NCBI RefSeq assembly: GCF_000421265.1
Contig: NZ_ATWN01000002.1
Location: 248,001 to 312,000, forward strand
Origin: Thalassospira lucentensis MCCC 1A00383 = DSM 14000
Lineage (GTDB): Bacteria > Pseudomonadota > Alphaproteobacteria > Rhodospirillales > Thalassospiraceae
Reading direction: 5' to 3'
DNA: 64,000 bases
A program made the position numbers and the translations under genes. Shown piece by piece: positions 8,388 to 16,898 of this stretch. Below the pieces are notes generated by a model. The model saw nothing but the letters and a program-made list of their open reading frames with translations, had not been told where the DNA came from and did not search any database. How positions within the stretch are numbered: the stretch's first letter is position 1; every line of letters begins with the position of its first letter.

Positions 8388-9554
8388 ATGACCAAACAGA
8401 AGATTGTCCAATCCGTAAGTCATAAAACTCCTGATGCGCCACAGGCATCAGAACATCCGTTGGCATGTCTGCCGCAAAGTTTTCTTTCGCGCGGCGCACG
8501 CACACCGTTCACCAGCAAAAGCCTGCGATATGCGCGCGTGGCTGAGGGCAAGGGTGGACGCGCCATGGTCAATTTGCCAGGTCTTGCCGGCGGGCTCGGG
8601 ACATATGAGTTGCCCCTTGATACCCTGCGTGAAGTCTTTGATCTTTCGGTTCATGACAGGATGTTGTTTGACCGTCTGCTGGAACTTGAAACATTACGCC
8701 CGAACACGGTTCTTGAACAGGCACGTGCTGTTGCGATTACCGGCGTTGGTGGTATCGAACTGGCGCGGGTGAACAATGCGCGCGGACAGGAAGAAAAATC
8801 ATCTCGTGAACTTGGCCAGCTTGCCGTTTTGCATCAGGCCTTGCTTCAGCTCGGTGGTGCTGCCGTTCAGGACATGAAGCGTGAAGAGCTGCTGACGATG
8901 GAAGGGCAGATACGTGCCCGCAAAGCGCTGAACCGTTTTTCCTCGGAGCACAAGGTTGCTAATGACACTATCATCGACAGTCTTGGCGAGTGGAGCAAAA
9001 TGTCGGCACCGGTCGGGTTGGCACTTGATGGGTGTCAGGGGCCGTTGCGTGTTCTGGTCAGGGATCTTAAAAAGTTTGCATTAGATGTTGAGGAATGGTC
9101 CAATTCTGAACAGGCTGATTTCCGATTTATGGCAGGGCGGATCAGTAGCGCGACCAAGGCAACCTGTGACCACGCGATGAAGCTGATCAGTCAGGTTGAT
9201 GGGTGGAACAATGAACTTGGCAAGGTCCTGACCAATTGGGAGCGTGCCAAGAATGATATCGCGAAAATGATTGATCATCTTTGGTGGTTGCTTGATGGCT
9301 GGCAAGAACTGATCGATCTTTGGCAAAAGCGCCCGGTAAATGACCGTGTGCGCCAACGCGAAATCATCGAAGAGGTCGCAAGTTTCACACCGGTTCTTCC
9401 AATCGATGAAATCTCAGTTGAAGAACAGCCATTCTGGATTGATGTCCGCGTGAACCAGATGTTGTGGGCTGGTGAATTGCGTAAATTGGGTAGTGGTGAA
9501 ATTGATGCGGATATGGTGGATCGTCTCGAACGCTTCAGGAGACAGTCTGCATGA
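8388..9554 (+). CDS. Uncharacterised helical protein, first gene of a coupled pair
   Basis: A 388-residue protein I do not recognise. The first 55 residues look disordered and basic. The rest is predicted by eye to be almost entirely alpha-helical. A notable Trp-rich helix (HLWWLLDGWQELIDLWQ, about residues 301-317) lies in the C-terminal half, and a small Gly/Leu-rich stretch (NLPGLAGGLGTYELPLDTL) at 62-80. There is no signal peptide and no membrane segment. Its stop overlaps the start of the next gene by 4 nt (ATGA at 9551-9554), so the two are translationally coupled and likely act together. No helpful neighbours: a dioxygenase lies upstream and a LysR gene is convergent downstream. Confidence 0.8.
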   Translation: MTKQKIVQSVSHKTPDAPQASEHPLACLPQSFLSRGARTPFTSKSLRYARVAEGKGGRAMVNLPGLAGGLGTYELPLDTLREVFDLSVHDRMLFDRLLELETLRPNTVLEQARAVAITGVGGIELARVNNARGQEEKSSRELGQLAVLHQALLQLGGAAVQDMKREELLTMEGQIRARKALNRFSSEHKVANDTIIDSLGEWSKMSAPVGLALDGCQGPLRVLVRDLKKFALDVEEWSNSEQADFRFMAGRISSATKATCDHAMKLISQVDGWNNELGKVLTNWERAKNDIAKMIDHLWWLLDGWQELIDLWQKRPVNDRVRQREIIEEVASFTPVLPIDEISVEEQPFWIDVRVNQMLWAGELRKLGSGEIDADMVDRLERFRRQSA

Positions 9555-10999
9555 AGATTGAAGAGGCCGGAAAACTCGGTGCTTCGCAGCTCGGTCAATT
9601 GTTTGAATCCCTCAGCGGTTCTGAAATCGCCCGGTTTACCCGTGCGATCGAAAGCGACCGTGTTGATCCGAAGCTTCCCCTTCCGCATGAGACGATTCTG
9701 CAAATCCTGCGTCCGCGTCTGGCGTCTCTCAAACCGGAACGTTATCCCACACCGATGCGCCAGTTTTGTGACCCGATCGAAGATCTTTTGACGTCGGCAA
9801 TGCCAAGTGACAAAAGCATTCGCATCAGCCGATCGTCGTTAATGCCGATCTGGAACTTTGTCAGCAGTGCCGCCGGACCCGAATTCCAAAAGGCGATGCG
9901 CGATATCGAGGTCGCGGCCGCCGCGCGCAATGCTGATAAACTTGCCGCTGCCGAAAGAACGCTTTGGAAGCTGGGCGCACGTTGCATCGAAGATGAGGTC
10001 GAAGCGTCTCATAACGGCGTAAAGCAGGAACGTGCCCTTGCAACCCGGCTTGGGTCACGCCTTCATCTTAAGGCCCTGATCGAGATGGGGCAGATTTTGA
10101 ATGTTGGCGAAGAGATCGCGCAAGTTCGAGACCGGTTCCCGTCCGCACCGATACGTGCCCTTGATCCCAATGATGTTTCCTGGTTGCGAGACCGGTTTGT
10201 TGAAATTTCCGAAGCCAAACCGGGGCTGGAGCCTATGTTCCTGCTTGCGGTGCTGGCCCGGCTTCTGCGACCAAGTGAATTATTCAAGCTGATCCGTGTT
10301 CTGTCAAACAAGGCAGATGACCGTACCATCGAAAAAACCAATCTTGCGGAAACCGGCGACTTGATCATTGATCTGTTGGCAGAAACCGTGACCGAGATTG
10401 AAGAAGGTGTCGGCACCGGTAAGGACGAGGCGCATATTCTGTCGCTCGCACGTTGGTATGCATCTGAATTTACACGCATCACCCGAGAATTTAAAATCCG
10501 CAAGGACGGTCGCTGGGGGGAAAAGCTGCTTGAAACGCGTCGGCGCGTGTCAAAGGCGTTGGCAAATACAATGTTTGGCGCAACACCCGAGCGTGTGATT
10601 GATGCCTTGCCAAAACTTGAAATGCGTCAAGGACCGGGCTCTGGCGCAAAAGGATTGGCGCGGCCAATCTTTGCTCAGGATTTTGATGATGAGAAGGTTC
10701 TGGCGGCTGAGAAATCGGCAGAAGCCATTGCCGAAACAGCACGTATTTCCGATGTGCTTGCCGCACAAAGCTCGGCAGCCAAAGCGGTCGTAGAACTTAA
10801 GAAAAAGCTCAATCAGATCGGTCGTGCAGGCGTTGACAGCATGGGCCGCCTGGCCCCGGAAGAAATCCCGGTTGCCCAGCGAAACCTTATGGCGACGGTA
10901 CGTTTGCTTGAAATCGTCGATGGCCCTGAAGATGCCGATGTTTTACGTCGACGCGGCATGTCAGCCTTGCGCGCGCTTCAAGGGCAGAAGGCAGGTTAA
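9551..10999 (+). CDS. Uncharacterised helical protein, second gene of a coupled pair
   Basis: A 482-residue soluble protein, not recognised. It is predicted to be helical throughout, with alternating basic and acidic heptad-like stretches, a linker around 360-375 (RQGPGSGAKGLARP), and a C-terminal helical segment rich in Ala (about 385-425) suggestive of coiled coil. I see no catalytic motif, Walker box, zinc cluster, signal peptide or membrane span. The ATG lies inside the stop region of the preceding gene (ATGA overlap), which implies stoichiometric or coupled production. Length and codon use look like a genuine chromosomal gene. Possible roles include structural scaffold or complex subunits, but this is only inference. 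Confidence 0.8.
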   Translation: MKIEEAGKLGASQLGQLFESLSGSEIARFTRAIESDRVDPKLPLPHETILQILRPRLASLKPERYPTPMRQFCDPIEDLLTSAMPSDKSIRISRSSLMPIWNFVSSAAGPEFQKAMRDIEVAAAARNADKLAAAERTLWKLGARCIEDEVEASHNGVKQERALATRLGSRLHLKALIEMGQILNVGEEIAQVRDRFPSAPIRALDPNDVSWLRDRFVEISEAKPGLEPMFLLAVLARLLRPSELFKLIRVLSNKADDRTIEKTNLAETGDLIIDLLAETVTEIEEGVGTGKDEAHILSLARWYASEFTRITREFKIRKDGRWGEKLLETRRRVSKALANTMFGATPERVIDALPKLEMRQGPGSGAKGLARPIFAQDFDDEKVLAAEKSAEAIAETARISDVLAAQSSAAKAVVELKKKLNQIGRAGVDSMGRLAPEEIPVAQRNLMATVRLLEIVDGPEDADVLRRRGMSALRALQGQKAG

Positions 11000-11051
11000 G
11001 GAACCCGTTTTCGGATATCTTGAATGTGGGTGATGGCTGGAACTTTGGATC

Positions 11052-11957
11052 TTAAGGCTTGAGTTTTGCTGTGACTTCAAGCTGATCCAGCCACCCCATG
11101 AACGCGCGAATTTTTGGAAGGCGTGATCGGCTTGCGGGACTGGTCGCATAATAATGAAACGGGCTTGCCTGTGGCGGGCCGAACGGGGCAATAATCCGGC
11201 CGTTCTTGAGCTCGTCTTCAATGGCAAATGTCGGGAGGAGTGCAACGCCCAGACCGGCTGCTGCCGCCTGCATGGCCATGGTGAAATGCTCGAACTTCGG
11301 CCCGTTTTCCCCATCAATATCGTTAAACCCGCTTGCCGCAAGCCAATCAGCCCAGCCGCGTGGTCGGGTTGCGATATGAAGCAGGGGGAAGTGGCGTAAA
11401 TCATCGGTGGTTGGCGTATGATCAAGCTTGCTGGTCAGTTGTGGTCCACAGATTGGTACCATTTCCTCGCCGTGCAAAATATGGGCATCTAGCCCGGACC
11501 ATTGACTGTCGCCAAACAGAACGGCGATGTCGATTTGTTCGCGGTCAAAATCGGGCATGCCGATGCGTGAAATGAAATTGATCACGATATCGGGGAATTG
11601 GGCGCGGAAGGCTGGTAGCAAAGGGATCAGACAGCGCGAGCCAAATGTTGGTGGGGCGGCAACGGTCAAAACACCGCTTTCCGATCCGCCCGACAGCAAC
11701 GTCAATGTTGCACTTTCAAGGTGATCAAGGGCCGGGCGGATGGATTGCAGATAGTTTTCGCCCTCAGGGGTCAGGACAAGTCGCTGCTTTTCACGGTTAA
11801 ACAGTTTGCAGCCAAGCCAGTCTTCAAGTCCCTGTATCTGTCGACTGATCGCACTTTGCGTCAGATAGAGTTCTTCTGCTGCGCGCGATGCACTGCCAAA
11901 ACGCGCTGTTTGCTCAAAACAGCTTAGGGCCTTCAGGCTGGGGATGCGACGGCTCAC
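11052..11957 (-). CDS. LysR-family regulator of the adjacent glutarate genes (GcdR-like)
   Basis: A 301-residue LysR regulator of the GcvA-like subgroup. The winged-helix N terminus (SLKALSCFEQTARFGSASRAAEELYLTQSAISRQI, about 7-41) is followed by a substrate-binding domain from about residue 90. It is divergently placed from glutaryl-CoA dehydrogenase, the arrangement known for gcdR in Pseudomonas, so I infer glutarate or a CoA ester as effector. The start is GTG 11957 with AGGAC on the minus strand. A 12-bp palindrome lies between the two genes. The gene symbol is withheld because only context supports the name. Confidence 0.85.
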   Translation of the reverse strand: MSRRIPSLKALSCFEQTARFGSASRAAEELYLTQSAISRQIQGLEDWLGCKLFNREKQRLVLTPEGENYLQSIRPALDHLESATLTLLSGGSESGVLTVAAPPTFGSRCLIPLLPAFRAQFPDIVINFISRIGMPDFDREQIDIAVLFGDSQWSGLDAHILHGEEMVPICGPQLTSKLDHTPTTDDLRHFPLLHIATRPRGWADWLAASGFNDIDGENGPKFEHFTMAMQAAAAGLGVALLPTFAIEDELKNGRIIAPFGPPQASPFHYYATSPASRSRLPKIRAFMGWLDQLEVTAKLKP

Positions 11958-11999
11958 GATTTAGTCCTGTTTTTAATATGATTAACCTAGTTCATGAGT

Positions 12000-12011
12000 T
12001 TTATGCATAAA
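12000..12011. promoter_or_regulatory. Palindrome in the LysR/gcdH divergent promoter
   Basis: TTTATGCATAAA is a perfect 12-bp palindrome 43 bp from the LysR start. If gcdH transcription starts near 12064 (TTGCAA at 12030-12035, 17 bp, TAGCTT at 12053-12058), it is centred near -59, the usual place of a LysR activator site. Confidence 0.5.
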
Positions 12012-12080
12012 CTAAATCACTTTTATCATTTGCAACTTGATCTGCCAATTCCTAGCTTACCCCCATAAGCGATAAGCTTT

Positions 12081-12130
12081 CAGGGGTAATGTCGTCTCGC
12101 CCTTCTATGACGTTACCCCTGTTTTGTTTT
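12081..12130 (+). terminator. Strong terminator hairpin inside the gcdH leader
   Basis: Fifteen consecutive pairs, two of them G-U: CAGGGGTAATGTCGT (12081-12095) with ATGACGTTACCCCTG (12107-12121), an 11-nt loop, and then TTTTGTTTT. It stands upstream of the gcdH start at 12158, with no other gene between it and the divergent LysR. The 5' arm sequence GGGGTAA could instead pair with TTACCCC at 12057-12063, a mutually exclusive antiterminator-like fold with an internal AAGC/GCTT stem. This is the geometry of an attenuator. If transcription starts near 12064, however, only the terminator fold is possible. Confidence 0.7.
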
Positions 12131-12157
12131 CATTAATTTCATAAGAGGATCAGGCAT

Positions 12158-13348
12158 ATGGCCAGCCGCGCACCTTTTCACTGGGAAGATCCGCTCCTGC
12201 TTGAAGATCAGTTGAGCGAAGAAGAGCGCATGATCCGCGACGCGGCGCGCGCATATTGTCAGGAAAACCTTCAGACCCGTGTTCTCGAAGCCAACCGCCA
12301 CGAGATTTTCCACCGCGAAATCATGACCGAAATGGGCGAGCTTGGCCTGCTTGGCCCGACGATCCCCGAAGAATACGGCGGGCCGGGTGTCAACCATGTG
12401 GCCTATGGTCTGGTGGCGCGCGAAGTTGAGCGTGTGGACTCGGGTTATCGGTCGGCAATGTCGGTACAAAGCTCGCTTGTGATGCATCCGATCTTTGCCT
12501 ATGGCAGCGAAGAACAGCGCAAAAAATATCTTCCGAAACTGGCAACCGGCGAATGGGTTGGCTGTTTTGGTCTGACCGAGCCTGATCACGGTTCCGATCC
12601 GGGTGGTATGAAAACCCGTGCCCGCAAGGCCGATGGTGGCTTTACCCTGTCGGGTGCGAAAATGTGGATCACCAACAGCCCGATCGCCGATGTATTCGTC
12701 GTTTGGGGCAAAGATGACGACGGTGTCATTCGCGGCTTTATCCTTGAAAAAGGTATGAAGGGCCTGTCGGCACCTAAGATCGAAGGCAAGTTTTCGCTGC
12801 GTGCCTCAATCACGGGTGAGATCGTTATGGACAATGTCTTTGTGCCCGAAGAAAACATGCTGCCGAATGTTAAGGGCCTTGGCGGTCCGTTTGGTTGTCT
12901 GAATAAGGCACGTTACGGTATTGCATGGGGTGCCATGGGGGCAGCTGAATTCTGCTGGCATGCTGCACGTCAATACACGCTGGACCGCAAACAGTTCGGT
13001 CGTCCATTGGCTGCAAACCAGCTGATCCAGCTGAAACTGGCGAACATGCAGACCGAAATCACGCTGGGCCTTCAGGGGGCTTTGCAGTTGGGTCGTATGC
13101 TCGATGCTGGGACGGCGGCACCTGAATCAATCTCGCTGATGAAGCGTAACAATTGTGGCAAGGCTCTTGATATTGCCCGTGTGTCGCGGGATATGCACGG
13201 CGGTAACGGTATCGCCGATGAATATCATGTTATTCGTCACGCGATGAACCTTGAGGCTGTGAATACCTACGAGGGGACGCATGATATTCATGCTCTGATC
13301 CTTGGCCGTGCTCAGACCGGTATTCAGGCGTTCTCGTCCGAAGGCTAA
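12158..13348 (+). CDS. gcdH: Glutaryl-CoA dehydrogenase
   Basis: A 396-residue FAD enzyme that oxidises and decarboxylates glutaryl-CoA to crotonyl-CoA and CO2 in lysine, tryptophan and glutarate degradation. The substrate-site segment [16 protein letters not shown] (about 94-109) and the signature [17 protein letters not shown] (about 369-385), whose Glu is the catalytic base, separate it from ordinary acyl-CoA dehydrogenases. [16 protein letters not shown] is the usual flavin-binding stretch. AGAGGAT lies at the normal distance before ATG 12158. A class III CoA transferase gene follows 90 bp downstream, which could make the glutaryl-CoA. Regulation probably involves the divergent LysR and the leader hairpin. 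Confidence 0.95.
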   Translation: MASRAPFHWEDPLLLEDQLSEEERMIRDAARAYCQENLQTRVLEANRHEIFHREIMTEMGELGLLGPTIPEEYGGPGVNHVAYGLVAREVERVDSGYRSAMSVQSSLVMHPIFAYGSEEQRKKYLPKLATGEWVGCFGLTEPDHGSDPGGMKTRARKADGGFTLSGAKMWITNSPIADVFVVWGKDDDGVIRGFILEKGMKGLSAPKIEGKFSLRASITGEIVMDNVFVPEENMLPNVKGLGGPFGCLNKARYGIAWGAMGAAEFCWHAARQYTLDRKQFGRPLAANQLIQLKLANMQTEITLGLQGALQLGRMLDAGTAAPESISLMKRNNCGKALDIARVSRDMHGGNGIADEYHVIRHAMNLEAVNTYEGTHDIHALILGRAQTGIQAFSSEG

Positions 13349-13438
13349 GTTAAGGTCTCGGCGGGCGGTTGCGTTAAGCTTCCGCCCGTTTTGAGTCCTG
13401 ATCGTATTTTCTGTTTTTGATATTTCCGGGATAAGTAG

Positions 13439-14662
13439 ATGACAGGCGCGCTTTCTGGCATTCGTGTGCTCGACCTTTCTCGTGTGCTGGCAGGACCTTG
13501 GGCCAGTCAGACGCTTGCCGATCTGGGGGCCGAGGTCATCAAGATCGAACGTCCCGGTTCCGGGGATGACACCCGTGGCTGGGGCCCGCCCTTTGCAAAG
13601 GACAAAGCCGGAAACGATACCACCGAAGCAGCCTATTACCTGACGGCAAACCGTGGCAAAAAGTCACTAACGGTCGATATTACCAAGCCCGAAGGTCAGG
13701 AGATTGTCCGCAATCTTGCGGCGCAAAGTGATGTGGTTCTGGAAAACTTCAAGGTTGGCGGGCTTGAGAAATACGGCCTTGATTACGCATCACTCGCAAA
13801 AATAAATTCCAAGCTGGTCTATTGCTCGATTACCGGATTTGGTCAGGACGGGCCGTATAAAGATCGTCCGGGATATGATTTCATGATCCAGGGTATGGGC
13901 GGGTTGATGAGCATTACCGGTGCCCCGGATGAGGCTCCTGGCGGGCAACCGATGAAAGTCGGGGTTGCGGTGGCCGATATCTTTACCGGCCTTTACGCCA
14001 CCATCGGTATTTTGTCAGCGCTCCGCCATCGTGATGCGACGGGTGAAGGTCAGCATATCGATTTGGCATTGCTGGATGTCCAGACGGCTGTGCTTGCCAA
14101 TCAGGCGATGAACTATCTGACAACCGGCGTTGCACCCGGCCGCCTTGGCAATGCCCATCCCAATATTGTGCCCTATGAAGCGTTTCCGTCTGCTGATGGC
14201 TATTTGATTTTGGCGGTGGGCAATGACAGCCAGTTTAAAAGTTTCTGCGAAGTGGCGGGCTTGAATGATCTTCCTGCTGACACGCGGTATGCGACCAACC
14301 GATCGCGCGTGGCAAACCGTGAAACGCTGGTGCCGATGATCCGTCGGGCCATGGTCACCAAAACCACCGATGAATGGATTGCGGTGCTTGAAAAGGCCAA
14401 TGTCCCGTGCGGACCAATTAACACGCTGGACCGCGTGTTTGATAACCCGCAAGTTCAGCATCGCGGCATGATCCGCTATCTTGATCACCCGGTAGCTGGT
14501 AAAGTTCCAACGGTTGCAAATCCAATCAAGTTTTCCAAAACGCCAATTTCCGGTGAAACAGCCGCACCGATGTTGGGGCAACATAGTGATGAAATCCTGC
14601 GTAAGGTTGCCGATCTAAGTGACGAGCAAATCGAAAAACTTCGCAGCGCCGGAATTATCTGA
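13439..14662 (+). CDS. CaiB/BaiF class III CoA transferase, likely glutarate-activating
   Basis: A 407-residue family III CoA transferase. GALSGIRVLDLSRVLAGPWASQTLADLGAEVIKIERP opens the protein in the standard way. GYDFMIQGMGGLMSITG (about 155-171) contains the conserved Asp that forms the acyl anhydride and then thioester. Its place directly behind gcdH matches the succinyl-CoA:glutarate CoA transferase known from mammals (SUGCT) and the equivalent pseudomonad gene. I therefore infer that it charges glutarate with CoA for GcdH. Start at ATG 13439; the ribosome-binding site (GGGATAAG) is fair. The substrate is inference, the family is certain. Confidence 0.88.
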   Translation: MTGALSGIRVLDLSRVLAGPWASQTLADLGAEVIKIERPGSGDDTRGWGPPFAKDKAGNDTTEAAYYLTANRGKKSLTVDITKPEGQEIVRNLAAQSDVVLENFKVGGLEKYGLDYASLAKINSKLVYCSITGFGQDGPYKDRPGYDFMIQGMGGLMSITGAPDEAPGGQPMKVGVAVADIFTGLYATIGILSALRHRDATGEGQHIDLALLDVQTAVLANQAMNYLTTGVAPGRLGNAHPNIVPYEAFPSADGYLILAVGNDSQFKSFCEVAGLNDLPADTRYATNRSRVANRETLVPMIRRAMVTKTTDEWIAVLEKANVPCGPINTLDRVFDNPQVQHRGMIRYLDHPVAGKVPTVANPIKFSKTPISGETAAPMLGQHSDEILRKVADLSDEQIEKLRSAGII

Positions 14663-14665
14663 TTG

Positions 14666-14691
14666 GCCCTTGTGAAGGGCTGTTTCGGTTT
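14666..14691 (+). terminator. Weak terminator after the CoA transferase
   Basis: GCCCTT (14666-14671) pairs with AAGGGC (14675-14680) around a 3-nt loop, followed by a partly T-rich stretch. It sits immediately after the stop codon. The stem is short. Confidence 0.5.
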
Positions 14692-14733
14692 AAGTACGTA
14701 TTGGTTTACGTCGAAAAGATGGGAAATGGGCGA

Positions 14734-14750
14734 TTTGTGCGATGCACAAA
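14734..14750. promoter_or_regulatory. Perfect 7-3-7 palindrome upstream of the pot operon
   Basis: TTTGTGC (14734-14740), GAT spacer, GCACAAA (14744-14750). It lies 160 bp upstream of potA and is a good dimeric-repressor operator candidate. Part of the half-site, TTGTGCG, recurs near 14799-14806. The core TGCGATGCA also occurs upstream of the PhaJ-like gene at 39703-39711. Confidence 0.5.
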
Positions 14751-14910
14751 ATTTTAAAAACCCTTGATTTAACGCAACCAAAGCCTTTCTGATCAAAGAT
14801 TGTGCGTGGATGTTGCGGAACTTCTTGAATTTTACGTGTTTTTGCTCAAGGTGAATTGCAACTATCTGAATATTTTATATCCTTTTAAAAAATACAAATC
14901 GGGGATGTGC

Positions 14911-16005
14911 ATGTCAGAGGTTGTGATTTCTGCTCAGTCGGTCAGTAAAACCTTTGGCGCGGGAGCCGATAAGGTTACCGCCCTTGACGACGTATCGGTT
15001 GATATCTTTCAAAATGAATTCTTCACAATGCTGGGCCCATCAGGCTGTGGAAAAACGACTTTGCTGCGGCTGATCGGCGGGTTTGAACAGGCAAGTGCCG
15101 GGCAGATTTTGCTCGAGGGGCAGGCGTTAAACGATTTGCCGCCATTCAAGCGCCCGATCAATACGGTGTTTCAATCCTATGCGCTTTTCCCGCATTTGAC
15201 GGTGCGTCAGAACATTACCTTTGGCCTTGAAATGAAGTCGATATCGCGTGCTGACGCAAATGCGCGGGCCGATGAAATGTTGGAGTTGGTGCAACTTGCC
15301 CAATACGGTGATCGTTCGCCCAGCCAACTCTCCGGTGGGCAGCAGCAACGTATCGCCCTTGCGCGCGCCCTTGCCCCCGCACCAAAAGTGTTGCTTCTTG
15401 ATGAGCCGCTTTCGGCCCTTGATCTGAAATTGCGTAAGGAAATGCAGATCGAACTCAAACGTCTGCAAACCGAAACCGGCATTACCTTTGTCTTCGTCAC
15501 CCACGATCAGGAAGAAGCACTTGCGATGTCCGATCGCATCGCGGTGATGCAGTCTGGTAAAATCTTGCAGGTTGGCGCGCCGCGTGAAATTTACGAACAA
15601 CCGACCCACCGCTTTGTTGCTGACTTTATCGGGGATAGCAACTTCCTGCGGGGGGATTTGGTTGACGGGCCAAATGGCGGGCACGCAATCAGCTTTGGTG
15701 AAGGTCAGGTGATCAATCTGGCGCAAGATGTTAAGTCCGACAAGCTCAAGGATGTGAACGTTTCGATCCGCCCAGAGCGCCTCAGCATCACAGACGCAAA
15801 AGCCACCAACGGTAACCAGCTTACCGGGACGGTGACGTTTGTGACCTATTTCGGAACTGATACCACCTATCGCGTTGATCTGGATGGTCAGGGGCCGGTG
15901 ACGGTCCGCATGCAAAATGGTGATGGGGCAAATGCACAGTTTGGCAAAGGCGACCGTGTCGGTGTTGTGATGCCCGCCGAAGCAATCCGTGTTTTGGTGG
16001 ATTGA
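14911..16005 (+). CDS. potA: Polyamine ABC transporter ATP-binding protein
   Basis: A 364-residue ATPase energising the PotBC permease. Walker A GPSGCGKTT, the Q-loop NTVFQSYALFPH, signature LSGGQQQR, Walker B VLLLDEPLSALD and the switch His in VTHDQEEAL are all present in the first 240 residues. The last 110 residues form the OB-type regulatory domain (TOBE) of the CUT1/Pot class. The start is ATG 14911 with a GGGG-containing site; an in-frame ATG sits two codons earlier, and a long open extension back to 14800 lacks family similarity. It is followed closely by potB (ATG two bases after the stop), so the operon is potABCD. Confidence 0.93.
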   Translation: MSEVVISAQSVSKTFGAGADKVTALDDVSVDIFQNEFFTMLGPSGCGKTTLLRLIGGFEQASAGQILLEGQALNDLPPFKRPINTVFQSYALFPHLTVRQNITFGLEMKSISRADANARADEMLELVQLAQYGDRSPSQLSGGQQQRIALARALAPAPKVLLLDEPLSALDLKLRKEMQIELKRLQTETGITFVFVTHDQEEALAMSDRIAVMQSGKILQVGAPREIYEQPTHRFVADFIGDSNFLRGDLVDGPNGGHAISFGEGQVINLAQDVKSDKLKDVNVSIRPERLSITDAKATNGNQLTGTVTFVTYFGTDTTYRVDLDGQGPVTVRMQNGDGANAQFGKGDRVGVVMPAEAIRVLVD

Positions 16006-16007
16006 TC

Positions 16008-16898
16008 ATGGGTAATATGTTTCGCAGTAAACGATTTTGGCTGATCGCACCGGCTGTCGTTTATATCGCTTTCTTTATGGCCCTTCCGTTGATGCAGATG
16101 GCCTATGTCTCGGTCCTGGAGCGCGGCGATTACGGCGGGGTCAATTGGGGGGCGTTCTCGGTTGACGCCTATGTCAATTTCCTCTTTGAACGTGACCTTA
16201 TGGATAATCTGGTGCTGAACACCGATTATATCCAAATCTTTGTCCGTTCCTTTGGTCTGTCGGCCATGACCATGGTCTTTGCGCTGTTGCTTGGTTTTCC
16301 AACGGCATTTTACATTTCCATGCAGTCGCAGGGGCGGCGCAATTTTCTGATCTTTCTGGTGACGATCCCGTTCTGGACCAACATTCTGGTTCGGAACTAT
16401 GCGTGGATGCTGTTGCTGCGCAATGGCGGTCTGATTGATGGAGTTCTGAACTGGGCCGGGATTGAAACCGGCGGGCTTGATATCCTCTATACGCCCTATG
16501 CCGTCTCCATCGGCCTGACCTATACCTATTTGCCGTTCATGGTCTTGCCAATTTATGCCAGCCTTGAAAAGCTTGATCACAGGTTGGTTGAGGCCGCATT
16601 TGATCTTGGTGCCGATAAACGACGTGCCATGAAACGTGTGATTTTGCCGCTTGCTGCACCGGGCATTGCGGCGGGTTGTATCCTTGTTTTCATTCCGTGC
16701 CTTGGTGCCTATGTCACGCCGGAACTTCTGGGCGGGGGCAAGTTCATGATGATTGCCAACCTGATTGGCAGTCAGTTTGGCGCGGCGCGTAACTGGCCGT
16801 TTGGCGCTGGGCTAGGCTTTGTCTTGCTGGCGCTGGTTTTGATTTCCATGTTGGCCTATTCGCTGAAATTCAAATCATTGCCGGAGGAAAAGATATGA
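16008..16898 (+). CDS. potB: Polyamine ABC transporter permease (PotB type)
   Basis: A 296-residue inner-membrane permease with about six membrane spans. The coupling loop EAAFDLGADKRRAMKRVILPLAAPGI (about 198-223) carries the EAA motif that contacts the ATPase. It resembles PotB/PotH proteins that import spermidine or putrescine. ATG 16008 begins two bases after the potA stop. The C-terminal ATGA overlaps potC, so the three genes are translationally linked. Substrate specificity is inferred from the PotD homology of the operon's binding protein. Confidence 0.92.
   Translation: MGNMFRSKRFWLIAPAVVYIAFFMALPLMQMAYVSVLERGDYGGVNWGAFSVDAYVNFLFERDLMDNLVLNTDYIQIFVRSFGLSAMTMVFALLLGFPTAFYISMQSQGRRNFLIFLVTIPFWTNILVRNYAWMLLLRNGGLIDGVLNWAGIETGGLDILYTPYAVSIGLTYTYLPFMVLPIYASLEKLDHRLVEAAFDLGADKRRAMKRVILPLAAPGIAAGCILVFIPCLGAYVTPELLGGGKFMMIANLIGSQFGAARNWPFGAGLGFVLLALVLISMLAYSLKFKSLPEEKI

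Noticed and set aside
12081-12121. The gcdH leader hairpin as a terminator of the divergent LysR gene
   Set aside because: LysR is transcribed away from it, and the T tract is on the gcdH side, so it can only act on rightward transcription.
15127-15915. 262-codon minus-strand frame
   Set aside because: Antisense to potA, which has all ABC ATPase motifs.
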